64,000 nucleotides of DNA from Methanobrevibacter sp. TMH8 (GCF_020148105.1 NZ_JAHLZE010000023.1:1-64000); one strand, 5' to 3'; positions 1-10,585 are shown, counted from the first letter of the stretch. The notes: a model not told the origin generated them from the letters alone. Made by a program: numbers and translations.

Positions 1-140
1 AATATTTTTATAGTAGTTTTCTTTATTTATATACAATAATTGATATTAAATTAATTGAAATAATATTTTTATAGTAGTTTTCTTTATTTATATACAATAA
101 TTGATATTAAATTAATTGAAATAATATTTTTATAGTAGTT
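1..140. repeat. 61-bp tandem repeat, two copies plus a partial third
   Basis: Copies begin at 1, 62 and 123; the first two are identical and the third stops matching after about 16 bases. The array may continue before the window. The rest of the gap up to 396 is A+T-rich with no gene visible. Confidence 0.9.
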
Positions 141-396
141 TATCATTATAATAAAACTAAATTTATTTTATAATTGATATAAATTGGTAAAAAATTAAGT
201 TAAAATAAGTTAAAATAAATAAATTATAACAGATTAAAATATATTAATAATAAATTTATTATAAAAAAGCTATAATTGATTTAAGTTTAATTGTTATATA
301 ATAAAATAAATTGAATATAATTATTAAAATAAATATAAAACAATCATATTCAAATTTGATAATAGTAATAATAAATTACTAAATTATTCAAATAAA

Positions 397-1155
397 CTAT
401 TCAGTTACATGAATATTAGCTTCTTTATTAAATGGATTTGTACGAACAGCTAAGGATAACATATAAGGATAGTGAACTTTAAGATAATGCAAATAATTAA
501 TCCATTCATAAATTAAACTAGAATAAACCCTATCAACATCATTGATTAAATGTATATAATCGGTTTCAGGAATTTTTTCTCCAATGTCTCTTTTTTCAAG
601 TTCTTCATCTAAATGGAAAATTCCTAAAAGAAGAGTCGAAAATGTGTCTTTTTCCATTAAATTCGGGTTTTCAAGTAATCTTATTAAAAATCCTCTTTTT
701 TCTATTAAAAATTGTTGTAAATCAATGAAAAATTCTTGTCTTTCTTCATTGTCTATATGTAAATCAAAATTATAATCGGATTTTCTAAATTTTCTTAAAA
801 ATCTTTTAAAATCATTATCTGTCCATGTTTCTATATTATCTAAGACATAATGAATTTTTTCTATATTGAGATCTAATTTACTTGTTTTATTTAAAATTTC
901 TGTACCAACTTCTGAGAAAAATACACTCATAATCATATCCATTTTTTCTAGAATATTCTCTTTCTCTTTTTTATTTATTATTCCTTCTACAATAATAACA
1001 ACTAAAAGAACATCTAGTGGCATGAATGCTAAATCAATAACTATATAGAATAGTACTTTATCTGGTTCATGGAAATTAAAGTAAGCAAATGTATAAATTG
1101 CAAATGATAATAAAAGTAATAAGATTCCTAATTTAATTTTCCAGTTTATTTTCAT
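397..1155 (-). CDS. Membrane-anchored protein of unknown function
   Basis: 252 residues. Two hydrophobic segments lie at the N-terminus (about residues 8-28 and 35-60), separated by a short loop containing FNFHEPDK. The second ends in a Lys/Glu-rich stretch, and the remaining 190 residues are soluble, helical and charged, probably cytoplasmic. No catalytic motif is visible. It lies only 14 bases downstream of cbiT on the same strand, so the two may be cotranscribed, but nothing in the protein suggests cobamide work. I do not recognise the family and give no function. Confidence 0.75.
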   Translation of the reverse strand: MKINWKIKLGILLLLLSFAIYTFAYFNFHEPDKVLFYIVIDLAFMPLDVLLVVIIVEGIINKKEKENILEKMDMIMSVFFSEVGTEILNKTSKLDLNIEKIHYVLDNIETWTDNDFKRFLRKFRKSDYNFDLHIDNEERQEFFIDLQQFLIEKRGFLIRLLENPNLMEKDTFSTLLLGIFHLDEELEKRDIGEKIPETDYIHLINDVDRVYSSLIYEWINYLHYLKVHYPYMLSLAVRTNPFNKEANIHVTE

Positions 1156-1169
1156 AATTTTCCCTTTAT

Positions 1170-1730
1170 TTATAACTTTGAGTATATGATAGCTATTGGA
1201 TTTTCAGCTATCATCATAATTCCTCTTTCAATGATTTTTCCTTTTGAAATATTAGCTTCAATGATATTTGGTTTATAACCTAATTCTTTTAGTTTATTAA
1301 CAGCTTGAACTTTAGTATCAGCTAGAATTGCATTAATAATTATTCTTCCATTTTGGTTTAGTTTAGAAGAAACTGTTTCTAAAATTTGATCTAAATCTCC
1401 ACCACTTCCACCAATAATAGCTATGTCTATATTTTCAATGGATTTAACAGCTAAAACTCCATCATTTTCTATTAATTCTACTTTTTTATCCACATCATGT
1501 TTTTGAAGATTTTCTAAAGTTAATTTGATTGCTTTAGGGTTTTTATCTATAGCTATTACTTTCTTAGCCCTTTTTGCAAATTCTGTTGCAATTCCACCAG
1601 TACCACAACCTATATCAACCACAATATCTTCTGAGGAAACTTCACTTTTACAAAGTAGTAAACACCTTATTTCTTCCTTTGTAGGACCTGGAACTTCATT
1701 AGAAGTTATAAATTCAGAATCTTTTATCAT
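1170..1730 (-). CDS. cbiT: Cobalt-precorrin-6B C15-methyltransferase (decarboxylating), CbiT
   Basis: 186 residues, the usual length for the stand-alone archaeal CbiT. It starts with the family-typical segment EVPGPTKEEIR, followed by the SAM-binding motif VVDIGCGTGG (about 37-46) and the acidic AIDKNPKAI strand end. A second glycine-rich motif, IIGGSGGDL, fits precorrin methyltransferases of this class. CbiT methylates C15 and removes the C12 acetate side-chain carboxylate in anaerobic corrin synthesis, which methanogens need for the corrinoid of the methyltransferase Mtr. The other cob/cbi genes are not in this window. Confidence 0.9.
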   Translation of the reverse strand: MIKDSEFITSNEVPGPTKEEIRCLLLCKSEVSSEDIVVDIGCGTGGIATEFAKRAKKVIAIDKNPKAIKLTLENLQKHDVDKKVELIENDGVLAVKSIENIDIAIIGGSGGDLDQILETVSSKLNQNGRIIINAILADTKVQAVNKLKELGYKPNIIEANISKGKIIERGIMMIAENPIAIIYSKL

Positions 1731-1840
1731 TGAATTTCCTCTTTTTATTTTATTAAATTTATAATAAATTAAATTCTATATATTTATTTATTTTTTATTT
1801 TTTATCTTTTTATTTTTTTATTATTTTTTTGAAGATTTTG

Positions 1841-2389
1841 TTATTCCCAACGATTAAATAGATTATTTTCTATATTTAATGAATCTAATATTTTTCCAAC
1901 TACAAAGTTAACCATATCATCAATATTTTCTGGTTTATGATAAAAAGCAGGCATAGCTGGTAAAATAACTCCTCCTTCTTTAGCTATTTCTAGCATATTT
2001 TCAAGATGAATGGATCTAAGGGGAGTTTCACGAGGAACTAGAACAGTTTTTCTTTTCTCTTTTAAAGCTACATCGGCTACTCTTGTTATTGCATTATTTC
2101 CATATCCATTAGCTATAGCTGATAATGTTTTCATAGAACAAGGTACAATAACAAGAGATTCGAATTTAAATGATCCACTATTGATAGAGGAAGTTAAGTC
2201 ATTTGGTTCATAATAATAATCAGATAAATTCTTAATTTCATCTAATTTTATTCCTAATTCATAATCAAAAATTATTTCTGCAGGTTTACTTACTACAACA
2301 CCAGTTTCTATTTTCAGTTCTTTAAGTGCTTTAAGTAGCTTTAAACTATAAATAACACCACTTGCACCAGTAATAGCTACAATTATCAT
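1841..2389 (-). CDS. ubiX: Flavin prenyltransferase UbiX
   Basis: 182 residues with the FMN-binding flavoprotein fold. The N-terminus AITGASGVIY (residues 5-14) and the later motifs VPCSMKTLSAIA and VPRETPLRSIHLENM are characteristic of UbiX/Pad1. The family makes prenylated FMN, the cofactor of UbiD-type decarboxylases. No UbiD lies in the window, so the partner enzyme is elsewhere. The C-terminal FVVGKILDSL helix is intact. Confidence 0.92.
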   Translation of the reverse strand: MIIVAITGASGVIYSLKLLKALKELKIETGVVVSKPAEIIFDYELGIKLDEIKNLSDYYYEPNDLTSSINSGSFKFESLVIVPCSMKTLSAIANGYGNNAITRVADVALKEKRKTVLVPRETPLRSIHLENMLEIAKEGGVILPAMPAFYHKPENIDDMVNFVVGKILDSLNIENNLFNRWE

Positions 2390-2565
2390 ATTATCATTAT
2401 TTTTATTATTACTACTATATCATTAATATTTTAATTCATTCATTCAATCATTCATTCAATTGTATTATTTTTATTATTATTATTTTTATTTAATTGTATT
2501 ATTTTTATTTAAATTAATTCAATTATTTAATGCGGGGTCATTGTTAATTATTAGATTGATAAGTT

Positions 2566-3813
2566 TTATTCAAAAAGCCTTGATTGTTCCAAATGTACTG
2601 TATCAAACTTATTTTCTGATCTTTCTGGAAGGTCTAAATAATCATCTAATTTGAAATTTTTAAACTTATCTTTGTCTTCTTTTGGAATATATAAACAGAT
2701 GTCTGGATAGTTGAACCTAGCACTCTGTAACGCTTTAACAATACTTGAAATTTCATTTAAGTGAAAAAGTTTGTCTTCAACAGCTACTTGAGTTTTCATT
2801 TCATCAAATCTTGGATATTCTGGCATGTTTAGAATTACATAGTTTCGATCAATTCCCATAGATTCACTTATTTCTTCTTCAGATTTTTCAAGAATTTTCT
2901 TTTTTATTTCAAATATTTCCTGTGGAGTTTCAAATTCATTTAAACGAATAGAACATACACTTTTTAATAAGTTTCTGTTGTCTAATCTAGTTATTATATC
3001 TTTAATAAAAGCATTGTTTTTTGATTCATTCTCATCTACATTTCTACATTTGCAGATAAGATCAGAATCATCATATTTATACATATTTTCACTATTAATA
3101 ATATTTTCTTCAAAAACACGTTTTAAACATCTTCTAAACATCGCATTGAGAATACGTGTGGTATGGTGTTGGTAAACACTAGGATACATTTGATATCTAG
3201 CTACAAGTGCTTCTTCAGCTGCTTGAACTCCTTTTATGTCGAGAATTAAGTATTGTTTAAGTTTGAGATTAGCTATAATTCTATCAACATCGATAACTCC
3301 ATAAGCTACTCCTGTGTAATGAGAGTCTCTAATTAAGTAATCCATACGATCTACATCTAATTCACCAGAAATTATAGGTCCTAAATGTCCTTTCCCATTA
3401 ATTATGTCAATAATTTCTTTTGGATCAAATTCTTCAGTAATTATGTCCTTTAAAGAAGTATCTTTAATAACTTTAGCTGTTAGTTCTTCATGTTTAACAT
3501 CTAAAACAGCTTCGGATACATGTGAAAATGGGCCATGTCCAGCATCATGAAGTAAAGCTGCAATTCTAACTAAATTCTTTTCATAATCAGATAATTCAAG
3601 ATGATCAGCTAATTTTGAACCTAAAAACATAGTTCCAATTGAATGCTCAAAACGAGAATGATTAGCTCCTGGATAAACTAAGGATATAAATCCTAACTGA
3701 TTTATTCTTCTCAATCGTTGAATTTGTGGAGAGTCCATTACTTCAACTTCAAATTCACTTAAAGAAAGATTTCCGTGAACACTATCCCGAATAAATTTAG
3801 TTGAATCATCCAT
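2566..3813 (-). CDS. HD-domain phosphohydrolase, dNTPase-like
   Basis: 415 residues. The N-terminal half carries a complete HD metal site: H56 in RFEHSIGT, the H89-D90 pair in LLHDAGHGPFSH, and a downstream Asp in GELDVDRMDYLIRDS. This arrangement is shared with dGTPase-like HD proteins of the YwfO/SAMHD1 type. The C-terminal half (about 250-415) is less conserved and charged. The natural substrate cannot be read from sequence; nucleotide triphosphate hydrolysis is the family expectation. It is transcribed alone, with a 176-base gap to ubiX. Confidence 0.85.
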   Translation of the reverse strand: MDDSTKFIRDSVHGNLSLSEFEVEVMDSPQIQRLRRINQLGFISLVYPGANHSRFEHSIGTMFLGSKLADHLELSDYEKNLVRIAALLHDAGHGPFSHVSEAVLDVKHEELTAKVIKDTSLKDIITEEFDPKEIIDIINGKGHLGPIISGELDVDRMDYLIRDSHYTGVAYGVIDVDRIIANLKLKQYLILDIKGVQAAEEALVARYQMYPSVYQHHTTRILNAMFRRCLKRVFEENIINSENMYKYDDSDLICKCRNVDENESKNNAFIKDIITRLDNRNLLKSVCSIRLNEFETPQEIFEIKKKILEKSEEEISESMGIDRNYVILNMPEYPRFDEMKTQVAVEDKLFHLNEISSIVKALQSARFNYPDICLYIPKEDKDKFKNFKLDDYLDLPERSENKFDTVHLEQSRLFE

Positions 3814-4315
3814 TTTAACACTTCATTGATTTTTTTAAATTATTTTATTAAAGTTATTTCTATAAACTTATTTTTACTATTTTTCTATTGATTTATTAAT
3901 TAATAATAAATTTTTATATTAAAATATATTTATTTAAATGAATTGTAATAAGTTTTTCTATAAAGATAAGCATTATACTCTATAATTATTAAATTATATG
4001 AAAAATTATATTCAAAATTATATTGTAAATAATAGTGTGAAATGGATACAAAATACGATTAAATACAATAAGATACAATCATAGTATTGAATGCAATAAT
4101 TGATATTATGTAATAAAATATAAAAATAACATTTATTGATTTGTATTAATTGCTTTATTCGATGTAAAAATTCTTATTTTTATATTTTATTGATGAATTA
4201 GTAATATTTATATAATATGAATGATATAATAAAGTATATTAAAATGATTATAGTCATACTATTTTAAATTTCTAAATAATATTTATAATCAAATTTTGAA
4301 ATTTGGAGGATTAAT
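3814..4315. other. Intergenic region without a gene, divergent promoters
   Basis: 502 bases between the HD hydrolase and molbindin genes, which read away from each other. It is A+T-rich with several stops in every frame. A GGAGG ribosome-binding site at 4303-4308 serves the molbindin gene. Repeated short GATACAA/AATACAA words occur at 4040-4105, with no clear dyad. Confidence 0.6.
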
Positions 4316-4525
4316 ATGAAACTTAGTGCAAGAAATAAATTAGATGGAACTATTGAAAATGTTGAAATCGGTGCTGTAATGGCTAGCATTAAAATTAAAG
4401 TTGAAAAACCTACTGTTATAACTGCTCTAATTACAAAAGAATCTGCAGAAGCTTTAGAACTTAAAAAAGGAGATAAAGTTTCAGCAATTGTTAAATCTAC
4501 TGAAACAATGGTTGGAAAAGAATAA
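4316..4525 (+). CDS. Molbindin (Mop/TOBE domain oxyanion-binding protein)
   Basis: 69 residues, a single Mop/TOBE domain starting MKLSARNKLDGTIENVE. Family members assemble into hexamers that bind molybdate or tungstate in the cytoplasm. The sequence keeps the hallmarks SARNxLxGxI, the central TALITKESAEALELKKGD and the terminal VIKSTETMVGK-like strand. The start is supported by GGAGG seven bases upstream. It converges on moaE only 66 bases away, so both flanking genes concern the Mo/W cofactor, consistent with storage for formylmethanofuran dehydrogenase or formate dehydrogenase. Confidence 0.9.
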   Translation: MKLSARNKLDGTIENVEIGAVMASIKIKVEKPTVITALITKESAEALELKKGDKVSAIVKSTETMVGKE

Positions 4526-4591
4526 TCTTTTCCTTAATTATTTTTTATTAAATAATTTTTTATATTTTTTAAAACTATTAAAAAAAATTGA

Positions 4592-5044
4592 TTATTTGCC
4601 TCCGGCCATAATAATCTTTTTACCAGTATTAGATATTTCTTCTTTTTTGAATTCAATATCATATTTTGTTCTTTCAATAACTTCTTTTAATGCATCAAGA
4701 GTTTCATTTCTATGAGGCCCGAGAACTGCAGCTAAAAATAATGGATCTCCTGTATAAAATTCTCCTATAAAATGAACAATAGCTACTTCAAAAACTCCAT
4801 ATTTAATTTTTACACTTTCAGCAATAGTTTCAAGATCTTCAGCTGCTTTTTCTTTATTTGGAGTAGTTAATATCATTTTATCAACTATTTTTTCAGTTTC
4901 AGTAATTTTCTCAGTTCCTCTAACAAAACCTTCAAATGTAAAGATAGCTCCAGCTTCATCTACTCTTCTACTTTTCTTTATTGAATCAACAAGATCTTGG
5001 ATTTTATAATACTCATCATCTTTTTCAACAATTTTTACAACCAT
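4592..5044 (-). CDS. moaE: Molybdopterin synthase catalytic subunit MoaE
   Basis: 150 residues. MoaE transfers sulfur from thiocarboxylated MoaD to precursor Z (cPMP) to form molybdopterin. Visible family residues are GAIFTFEGFVRG near the N-terminus, the H111-R112 pair in LGPHR, K127, and K133-K134 in EFKKE, matching the active-site lysines of bacterial MoaE. A likely small-subunit partner is the 66-residue MoaD/ThiS-like protein at 11725-11925, though that pairing is inferred. It faces the molbindin gene tail to tail. Confidence 0.92.
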   Translation of the reverse strand: MVVKIVEKDDEYYKIQDLVDSIKKSRRVDEAGAIFTFEGFVRGTEKITETEKIVDKMILTTPNKEKAAEDLETIAESVKIKYGVFEVAIVHFIGEFYTGDPLFLAAVLGPHRNETLDALKEVIERTKYDIEFKKEEISNTGKKIIMAGGK

Positions 5045-5632
5045 AGTTTTTCCCTCATTAATTATTGTTTTCTATTATTCATTAAATATATTATATAATA
5101 AATATCATTAATATAATTAAATTATTAAATATTACTTATATTTAATTATTTTTTTATTATATGCTATATTTATAATATATCAATTTTTTATAATATAACT
5201 ATTGTTATTATTTTTTTTATTATTAATATTTCTTGTTATAATTTTGTATGTTAATATCATAATTATTAATTAAAATAATTTGATATAAAATAACATTAAA
5301 TATGTATATATTAAATTAAATATGCTATAAAATTCTATAAAATAATTTAAAATATTATAAAATAATATAAAAGTATAATAAATAGTATAAAATATTATAG
5401 ATTATTATAAAATAAATATAAAACTAGTAAATATGTATAAAATATTGTAAAAATGGTATAGAATATATAAAAATATATAAAACTAGTATAAATTTATAAA
5501 ATATTGTAAAATAGTATTAGAATATATAAAACTAGTATAAATTTATAAAATATTGTAAAATAGTTAAAATTAAAATAGTAAATAATGATATTTAATAAAA
5601 ATATCAATAAAATAAATCATTCTTTAAGAAAA
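5045..5632. other. Intergenic region without a gene, repeat-rich
   Basis: 588 bases between moaE and nadM, roughly 90 percent A+T, with no usable reading frame. The right half consists largely of degenerate repeats of an ACTAGTATAAATTTATAAAA-type unit. Confidence 0.6.
5472..5564. repeat. 49-bp direct repeat, two copies
   Basis: A near-identical block starts at 5472 and again at 5521, containing AAACTAGTATAAATTTATAA followed by AATATTGTAAAATAG. Degenerate relatives are seen from about 5420. Confidence 0.8.
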
Positions 5633-6601
<969 letters not shown>

Positions 6602-6610
6602 TTGATATTC

Positions 6611-8377
6611 ATGATAAAAGTGGAAAATCTTAGTAAAACTTACAAACTAGATAATGGTGAAGAATTATCTGCATTAAAAAACATTAATCTTGAAGTTAAT
6701 CAAGGAGAGATACTTGGTATCATTGGGATGAGTGGATCTGGAAAAACTAGTCTTCTTAGAATACTTCGAGGGGTTGAAAAATTTGATGAAGGTAAAGTAA
6801 CTCTTGATGATATTGAAGTTTCTCATGATTCAAGCCAATATTATTATAATAAACTCAGAACTGCTACAGCTATTCATCTTCAAAGATCATTTGGTTTATG
6901 GCCAGAAACAGCTATTAATAATGTTATAAGAAAACTTTATGGTGTTAAATATGGTGATGAAGCGGATATTAATTTAGAATCTGCAGAAGCTCAGTATGGT
7001 GAAGAAGCTATGGAGATTTTAAGAATAGTTGGTCTTGAAGATAAGGCAGAACATTTTGCTCCAGTTCTAAGTGGTGGTGAAAAACAACGTCTTATAATGG
7101 CTAGACAATTAGCTAAAAAACCAAAAGTTTTACTATTAGATGAACCTGCTACTATGGCTTGCCCAAAAACTAAACAAGCTATTCTTGATTCAATTAAGAG
7201 GATTAATGAAGATTTGGGCGTGACTGTAGTTTTAGTTTCTCATTTACCTGAAGTTCACAATTATTTAGCTGATAGAGTAATTCTCCTTAAAGATGGTCAA
7301 ATAGCTGAAGAAGGGGATCCTAAAACTGTTACAGATGATTTCTTGGGGGAATTAGATCCTGAAGTTGAAATGGATTCAACTGTTGATGATTTATCTATTC
7401 TTAAAGCTAATAATCTTGAAAAGAAATTTTTCCTTCTTAAAGGTGGAAATGTTCTTGAAATTGAAGATATCAATATTGAAGTAAAAAAACGTGATATTTT
7501 AACTATTCTTGGTCCTAGTGGGGCAGGTAAAACTATACTTCTTAGAATGTTAGCGGGTTTAGATTATCCTGAAGAAGGAGAAGTTTATTATTACTTAGAT
7601 TCTGATGGAGAAGTTGATGATTCTGAACCTAATTCTAATTCTAAATCTAATTCTGATGAAGAAAAAGGTGTTTGGGTAGATCTTGATGAACCTGGTATTA
7701 ATAGGATGAAAGTTAGAAGAAAAGTAGGTTTTATGTATCAAGAATTTGCACTTCAACATCATTCAACTATAAGGGATCAGTTAGCTACAAAACTTGGATT
7801 TAAAAATCAATTTGTTGTAGATGAAGCAAGAAAAAGAGCTAAAGAATTAGAATTAGGTGATGAACTCTTAGATGCTTTATATCAACTTACTGATTTACCT
7901 GAAAGTGAAGCAAAATCTCGACTTGAACAAATTGGTCTTCTTCCAGATATTCTTGATGAATTATTCCCTAAATTCCCTGAAAAAGCTGTTAAAGAAGAAG
8001 TTAAACCACTATTTGAAGCACTTGATTTACCTCTTGATATTATAAATAGGAAATCATATGAATTGTCTGGTGGTCAAAAAGTTCGAGCTATGTTAGCTTT
8101 GGCTTTAGCTTCTAAACCTGAAACTCTTTTTTTAGATGAACCATTTGGTGATTTAGATCCAATCACACTTAGAATTGTTTCAAATTCTATTAAAAAGATA
8201 AATAAAGAATTTAATACAACCATTATAATGGTTTCTCATAATATTGATTTCATTAAAGAACTGAGTAAAAGAGCTATTTTCATGGATGAAGGTAAAATAA
8301 TTGATGATGGCAATCCAGTTAAATTAGCTGATGACTTTGTTGAATTCTGTAAAGCTGATTATTTACTTGATAATTAA
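6611..8377 (+). CDS. atwA: Methyl-coenzyme M reductase activation ATPase, component A2
   Basis: 588 residues from the chosen ATG, which gives MIKVENLSKTY, the usual ABC start. A TTG at 6602 would add three residues. There are two fused ABC ATPase domains. Domain 1 has Walker A GMSGSGKTS, signature LSGGEKQR and Walker B VLLLDEPAT. Domain 2 has Walker A GPSGAGKTI, signature LSGGQKVR and LFLDEPFGD. A long helical insertion precedes the second signature. No membrane segments occur. AtwA supplies ATP-dependent reductive activation of the nickel F430 of methyl-CoM reductase in the cytoplasm, so it marks the genome as methanogenic. The 3' end has been tandemly triplicated (next entry). Confidence 0.9.
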   Translation: MIKVENLSKTYKLDNGEELSALKNINLEVNQGEILGIIGMSGSGKTSLLRILRGVEKFDEGKVTLDDIEVSHDSSQYYYNKLRTATAIHLQRSFGLWPETAINNVIRKLYGVKYGDEADINLESAEAQYGEEAMEILRIVGLEDKAEHFAPVLSGGEKQRLIMARQLAKKPKVLLLDEPATMACPKTKQAILDSIKRINEDLGVTVVLVSHLPEVHNYLADRVILLKDGQIAEEGDPKTVTDDFLGELDPEVEMDSTVDDLSILKANNLEKKFFLLKGGNVLEIEDINIEVKKRDILTILGPSGAGKTILLRMLAGLDYPEEGEVYYYLDSDGEVDDSEPNSNSKSNSDEEKGVWVDLDEPGINRMKVRRKVGFMYQEFALQHHSTIRDQLATKLGFKNQFVVDEARKRAKELELGDELLDALYQLTDLPESEAKSRLEQIGLLPDILDELFPKFPEKAVKEEVKPLFEALDLPLDIINRKSYELSGGQKVRAMLALALASKPETLFLDEPFGDLDPITLRIVSNSIKKINKEFNTTIIMVSHNIDFIKELSKRAIFMDEGKIIDDGNPVKLADDFVEFCKADYLLDN

Positions 8378-8470
8378 TATTTGCTTGAATTCTGTAAAGC
8401 TGATTATTTACTTGATAATTAATATTTGCTTGAATTCTGTAAAGTTGGTTATTTACTTGATAATTAATGA
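8341..8470 (+). repeat. 45-bp tandem triplication of the atwA 3' end
   Basis: TGAATTCTGTAAAGCTGATT recurs at 8341, 8386 and 8431 with a spacing of exactly 45. The first copy is the last codons and stop of atwA; the other two lie beyond the stop and are noncoding. Copy three has AAAGTTGGTT instead of AAAGCTGATT, so it is diverging. Confidence 0.95.
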
Positions 8471-8556
8471 TTATTATTTATAATAAAAACATTATATTTA
8501 ACTAAAAAATAAATTTTGTCTAAAAAAATATTGTCTAAAAATAAAATGGTGATTAG

Positions 8557-8952
8557 ATGTTTCAAAATATTATGGTGCCTTCTGATGGATCAAAACATTC
8601 TGAAAAAGCTGTAGATGCAGCTATTGAAATTGCAAAGAAATTTAACTCAAAAGTTTCTGCAGTTTATATTCTTGATCAGAATTCCAGTTATTCCTATGAT
8701 ACTTTAGAAGATGAAGGTAATGAAATTCTTAGAAAAATTACTGAAAAGGGAAAAAAAGAAGGAGTTATGGTAATTGAACATTTGATTACAGCTGATCCTC
8801 TTAGAGATATCAAAATTATAGCTGAAAGAACTCAAGTGGACTCTATTGTTATAACACCCTTAGGAAAAGACAATTCTAAAAATGTATTAATTGGAAGTAT
8901 AGCTGACAGAATAATCAAAACATTTGATATTCCTGTTGTTTTAGTTAGATAA
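8557..8952 (+). CDS. Universal stress protein, UspA family
   Basis: 131 residues, a single Usp domain beginning MFQNIMVPSDGSKHSEKAV, with the conserved Asp after the first strand and a C-terminal IPVVLVR strand. The ATP-binding loop is only partly kept: the usual GxxG before the second glycine pair reads LGKDNSKNVLIGS. ATP binding is therefore plausible but not certain. Such proteins are cytoplasmic and often dimeric; the specific stress is unknown. GGTGATTAG directly precedes the ATG. Confidence 0.9.
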   Translation: MFQNIMVPSDGSKHSEKAVDAAIEIAKKFNSKVSAVYILDQNSSYSYDTLEDEGNEILRKITEKGKKEGVMVIEHLITADPLRDIKIIAERTQVDSIVITPLGKDNSKNVLIGSIADRIIKTFDIPVVLVR

Positions 8953-9421
8953 TATAATAATTTTTTATCTTTTATTTTTTTATATTATATTCTAATTTTT
9001 ATTGAATTGATTTTTATTATATAATAGATTTTTTATTATTAATATTATTTTTATCATTATTTATTTGATTATTTTAATTATATTTTTTTAGATATTTAAT
9101 TGAATTTTTTATAAAAAGTATTACTAAAAAATTTGATAGAAATTGATATTTTACATTGATCTTTGTTTTTCATTTTTATTTTTTTCTTATTTTATTTTTT
9201 ATAGTTATATGAGAATAGTTATTTGTAGTTACTTTATTTTATTTTTATTTTTCAACATTATAACTATATATAGTTACTAGTAGTTACTATTTTATTCTTT
9301 TTTATAATATTTTTATATATTTTGTAGTTACTAATAGTTATAAATAGCTATTACTAACTATAAATAGAAATCTTTATAAGCAGTAACTACAAATAGTTAT
9401 AATAATTAATAGTGTGATTAT
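8953..9421. other. Intergenic region with clustered TAGTTA/GTAACTA words
   Basis: 469 bases without a gene. The right half (9200-9410) holds many copies of TAGTTAC or its complement, including a perfect inverted pair: TTTGTAGTTACT at 9321-9332 and AGTAACTACAAA at 9382-9393. Between them is a TATA-like TCTTTATAAG at 9371-9380. This looks like an operator-promoter for the AbrB-like gene. Confidence 0.6.
9321..9393. promoter_or_regulatory. Candidate operator flanking the promoter of the AbrB-like gene
   Basis: Two 12-base arms (9321-9332 and 9382-9393) are exact reverse complements, with further TAGTTA/TAACTA words between them. The TATA-like element at 9371-9380 sits about 40 bases before the ATG at 9422. 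Autoregulation by the downstream DNA-binding-type protein is an inference. Confidence 0.5.
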
Positions 9422-9958
9422 ATGAAGGTTATAAAAACATTCAGTGTAAATGTAAATAAAGCAAATAAAAATTCTAGTACTTTAAAAATAACAATACCTA
9501 GTGAAATAAGAGATTTTTTAAATATCAAAGAAAAAGACGTTGTGGATTATTCAGTAATAGAAATAGATGGTGAATATATAACAACAATTAAAAAATCTGA
9601 AAATTTAGAGGATTTGAAAAAATTAAATCAATCCAAAAAAGACAACTTAGAAACAAAAAGTAATACTATAAATTATGAAAAGGATCAAGATAATAAGGCA
9701 ATTGAAAACAATAAAAATGAAACACCTGAATATGTAAATAAAAATCAAAAAGTTGAAGAAGAATCTTCAAATGAAAATATTAAAACAGATGATATAAAAG
9801 AAATAAAAGAATTCACAAAACAAGAGAAAAATAAACTAAATTGGCTCTGGAAAAGGGAAAGAAATAGAGATATAACAAATAAAGAACTGGATCAGCTTTT
9901 AACTCATTATCAAAAATATGATAGTTTCAAGCTATTTTTAAAATCTTTTGAATGGTAA
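9422..9958 (+). CDS. AbrB-like (swapped-hairpin) N-terminal domain protein, possible regulator
   Basis: 178 residues in three parts. Residues 1-58 resemble a SpoVT/AbrB DNA-binding domain: ITIPSEIRDFLNIKEKDVVDYSVIE fits the P-x-x-I/V-R-x-x-L-x-I pattern. Residues 60-135 are a Lys/Glu/Asn-rich, probably disordered linker. The last 40 residues are aromatic and basic (KLNWLWKRERNRDITNKELDQL), a small C-terminal module I do not recognise. Upstream repeats support a transcription factor that controls itself. An ordinary antitoxin is less likely because no toxin gene follows. Confidence 0.6.
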   Translation: MKVIKTFSVNVNKANKNSSTLKITIPSEIRDFLNIKEKDVVDYSVIEIDGEYITTIKKSENLEDLKKLNQSKKDNLETKSNTINYEKDQDNKAIENNKNETPEYVNKNQKVEEESSNENIKTDDIKEIKEFTKQEKNKLNWLWKRERNRDITNKELDQLLTHYQKYDSFKLFLKSFEW

Positions 9959-10281
9959 ATTTTAATTTTATATTTCATTTTTTAGATTAATTATATATTT
10001 TAGTTCATTTTAGCTAATTTATTTTGTTTTATTTTATTTAATTTCAAGTATTTTTCATTATTTCTTGTAAATTTTATATATTTTTATATATTTTTTCTAA
10101 CTTTATTTCACTATATTCATTAGGTAAATAATTAATCGATTTGTTTATTTATTCATCAGATTTTTTGAATACTAAACATTTTTTCTACTTAAATAATATC
10201 AATAATAATAAATATCAGAATATTCATATATAATGGTACAAATTATTCATTAATTATATTTTTTAAATGGAGATTGATTCA
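9959..10281. other. Intergenic region, nothing recognised
   Basis: 323 bases of A+T-rich sequence upstream of the first rubredoxin gene. The only clear signal is GGAG at 10269-10272 before the ATG at 10282. Confidence 0.5.
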
Positions 10282-10443
10282 ATGAGTGGAAGAATGAAAT
10301 GTAAAGTTTGTGGATATATTTATGATCCAGAAAAAGGCGAATCTAGACAAAACGTTGAACCTGGTACTGAATGGGAAGATGTTCCTGAAAGTTTTAAATG
10401 CCCCTCTTGTGGTGCTCCAAAAAGAATGTTTAAACCAGTGTAA
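10282..10443 (+). CDS. Rubredoxin (first of two)
   Basis: 53 residues: [20 protein letters not shown] at the start and [13 protein letters not shown] near the end. The four iron-ligating cysteines form the CxxCG...CPxCG pattern of rubredoxin, and the YIYDP aromatic segment is typical. It is a soluble one-electron carrier. With the second rubredoxin and ferritin just downstream it fits an oxygen-defence group, where rubredoxin donates electrons to enzymes such as flavodiiron proteins or rubrerythrin (none in this window). Confidence 0.95.
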   Translation: MSGRMKCKVCGYIYDPEKGESRQNVEPGTEWEDVPESFKCPSCGAPKRMFKPV

Positions 10444-10585
10444 TCAATTTAATATTTTTTAATTTAATATTTATTTAAATTTAATAAATATTTTAATTTA
10501 ATAAATATAATAAATCTAAAAAATCTAAAAAAATCTAAATATAATCTTTAATTAAAAGATTTTAATAGAATAAAAAGGTGGAAAT

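Noticed and set aside
2460-2565. Structured RNA around GCGGGGTC near 2532
   Set aside because: One short GC-rich word in a T-rich gap, without pairing arms of tRNA or other RNA type.
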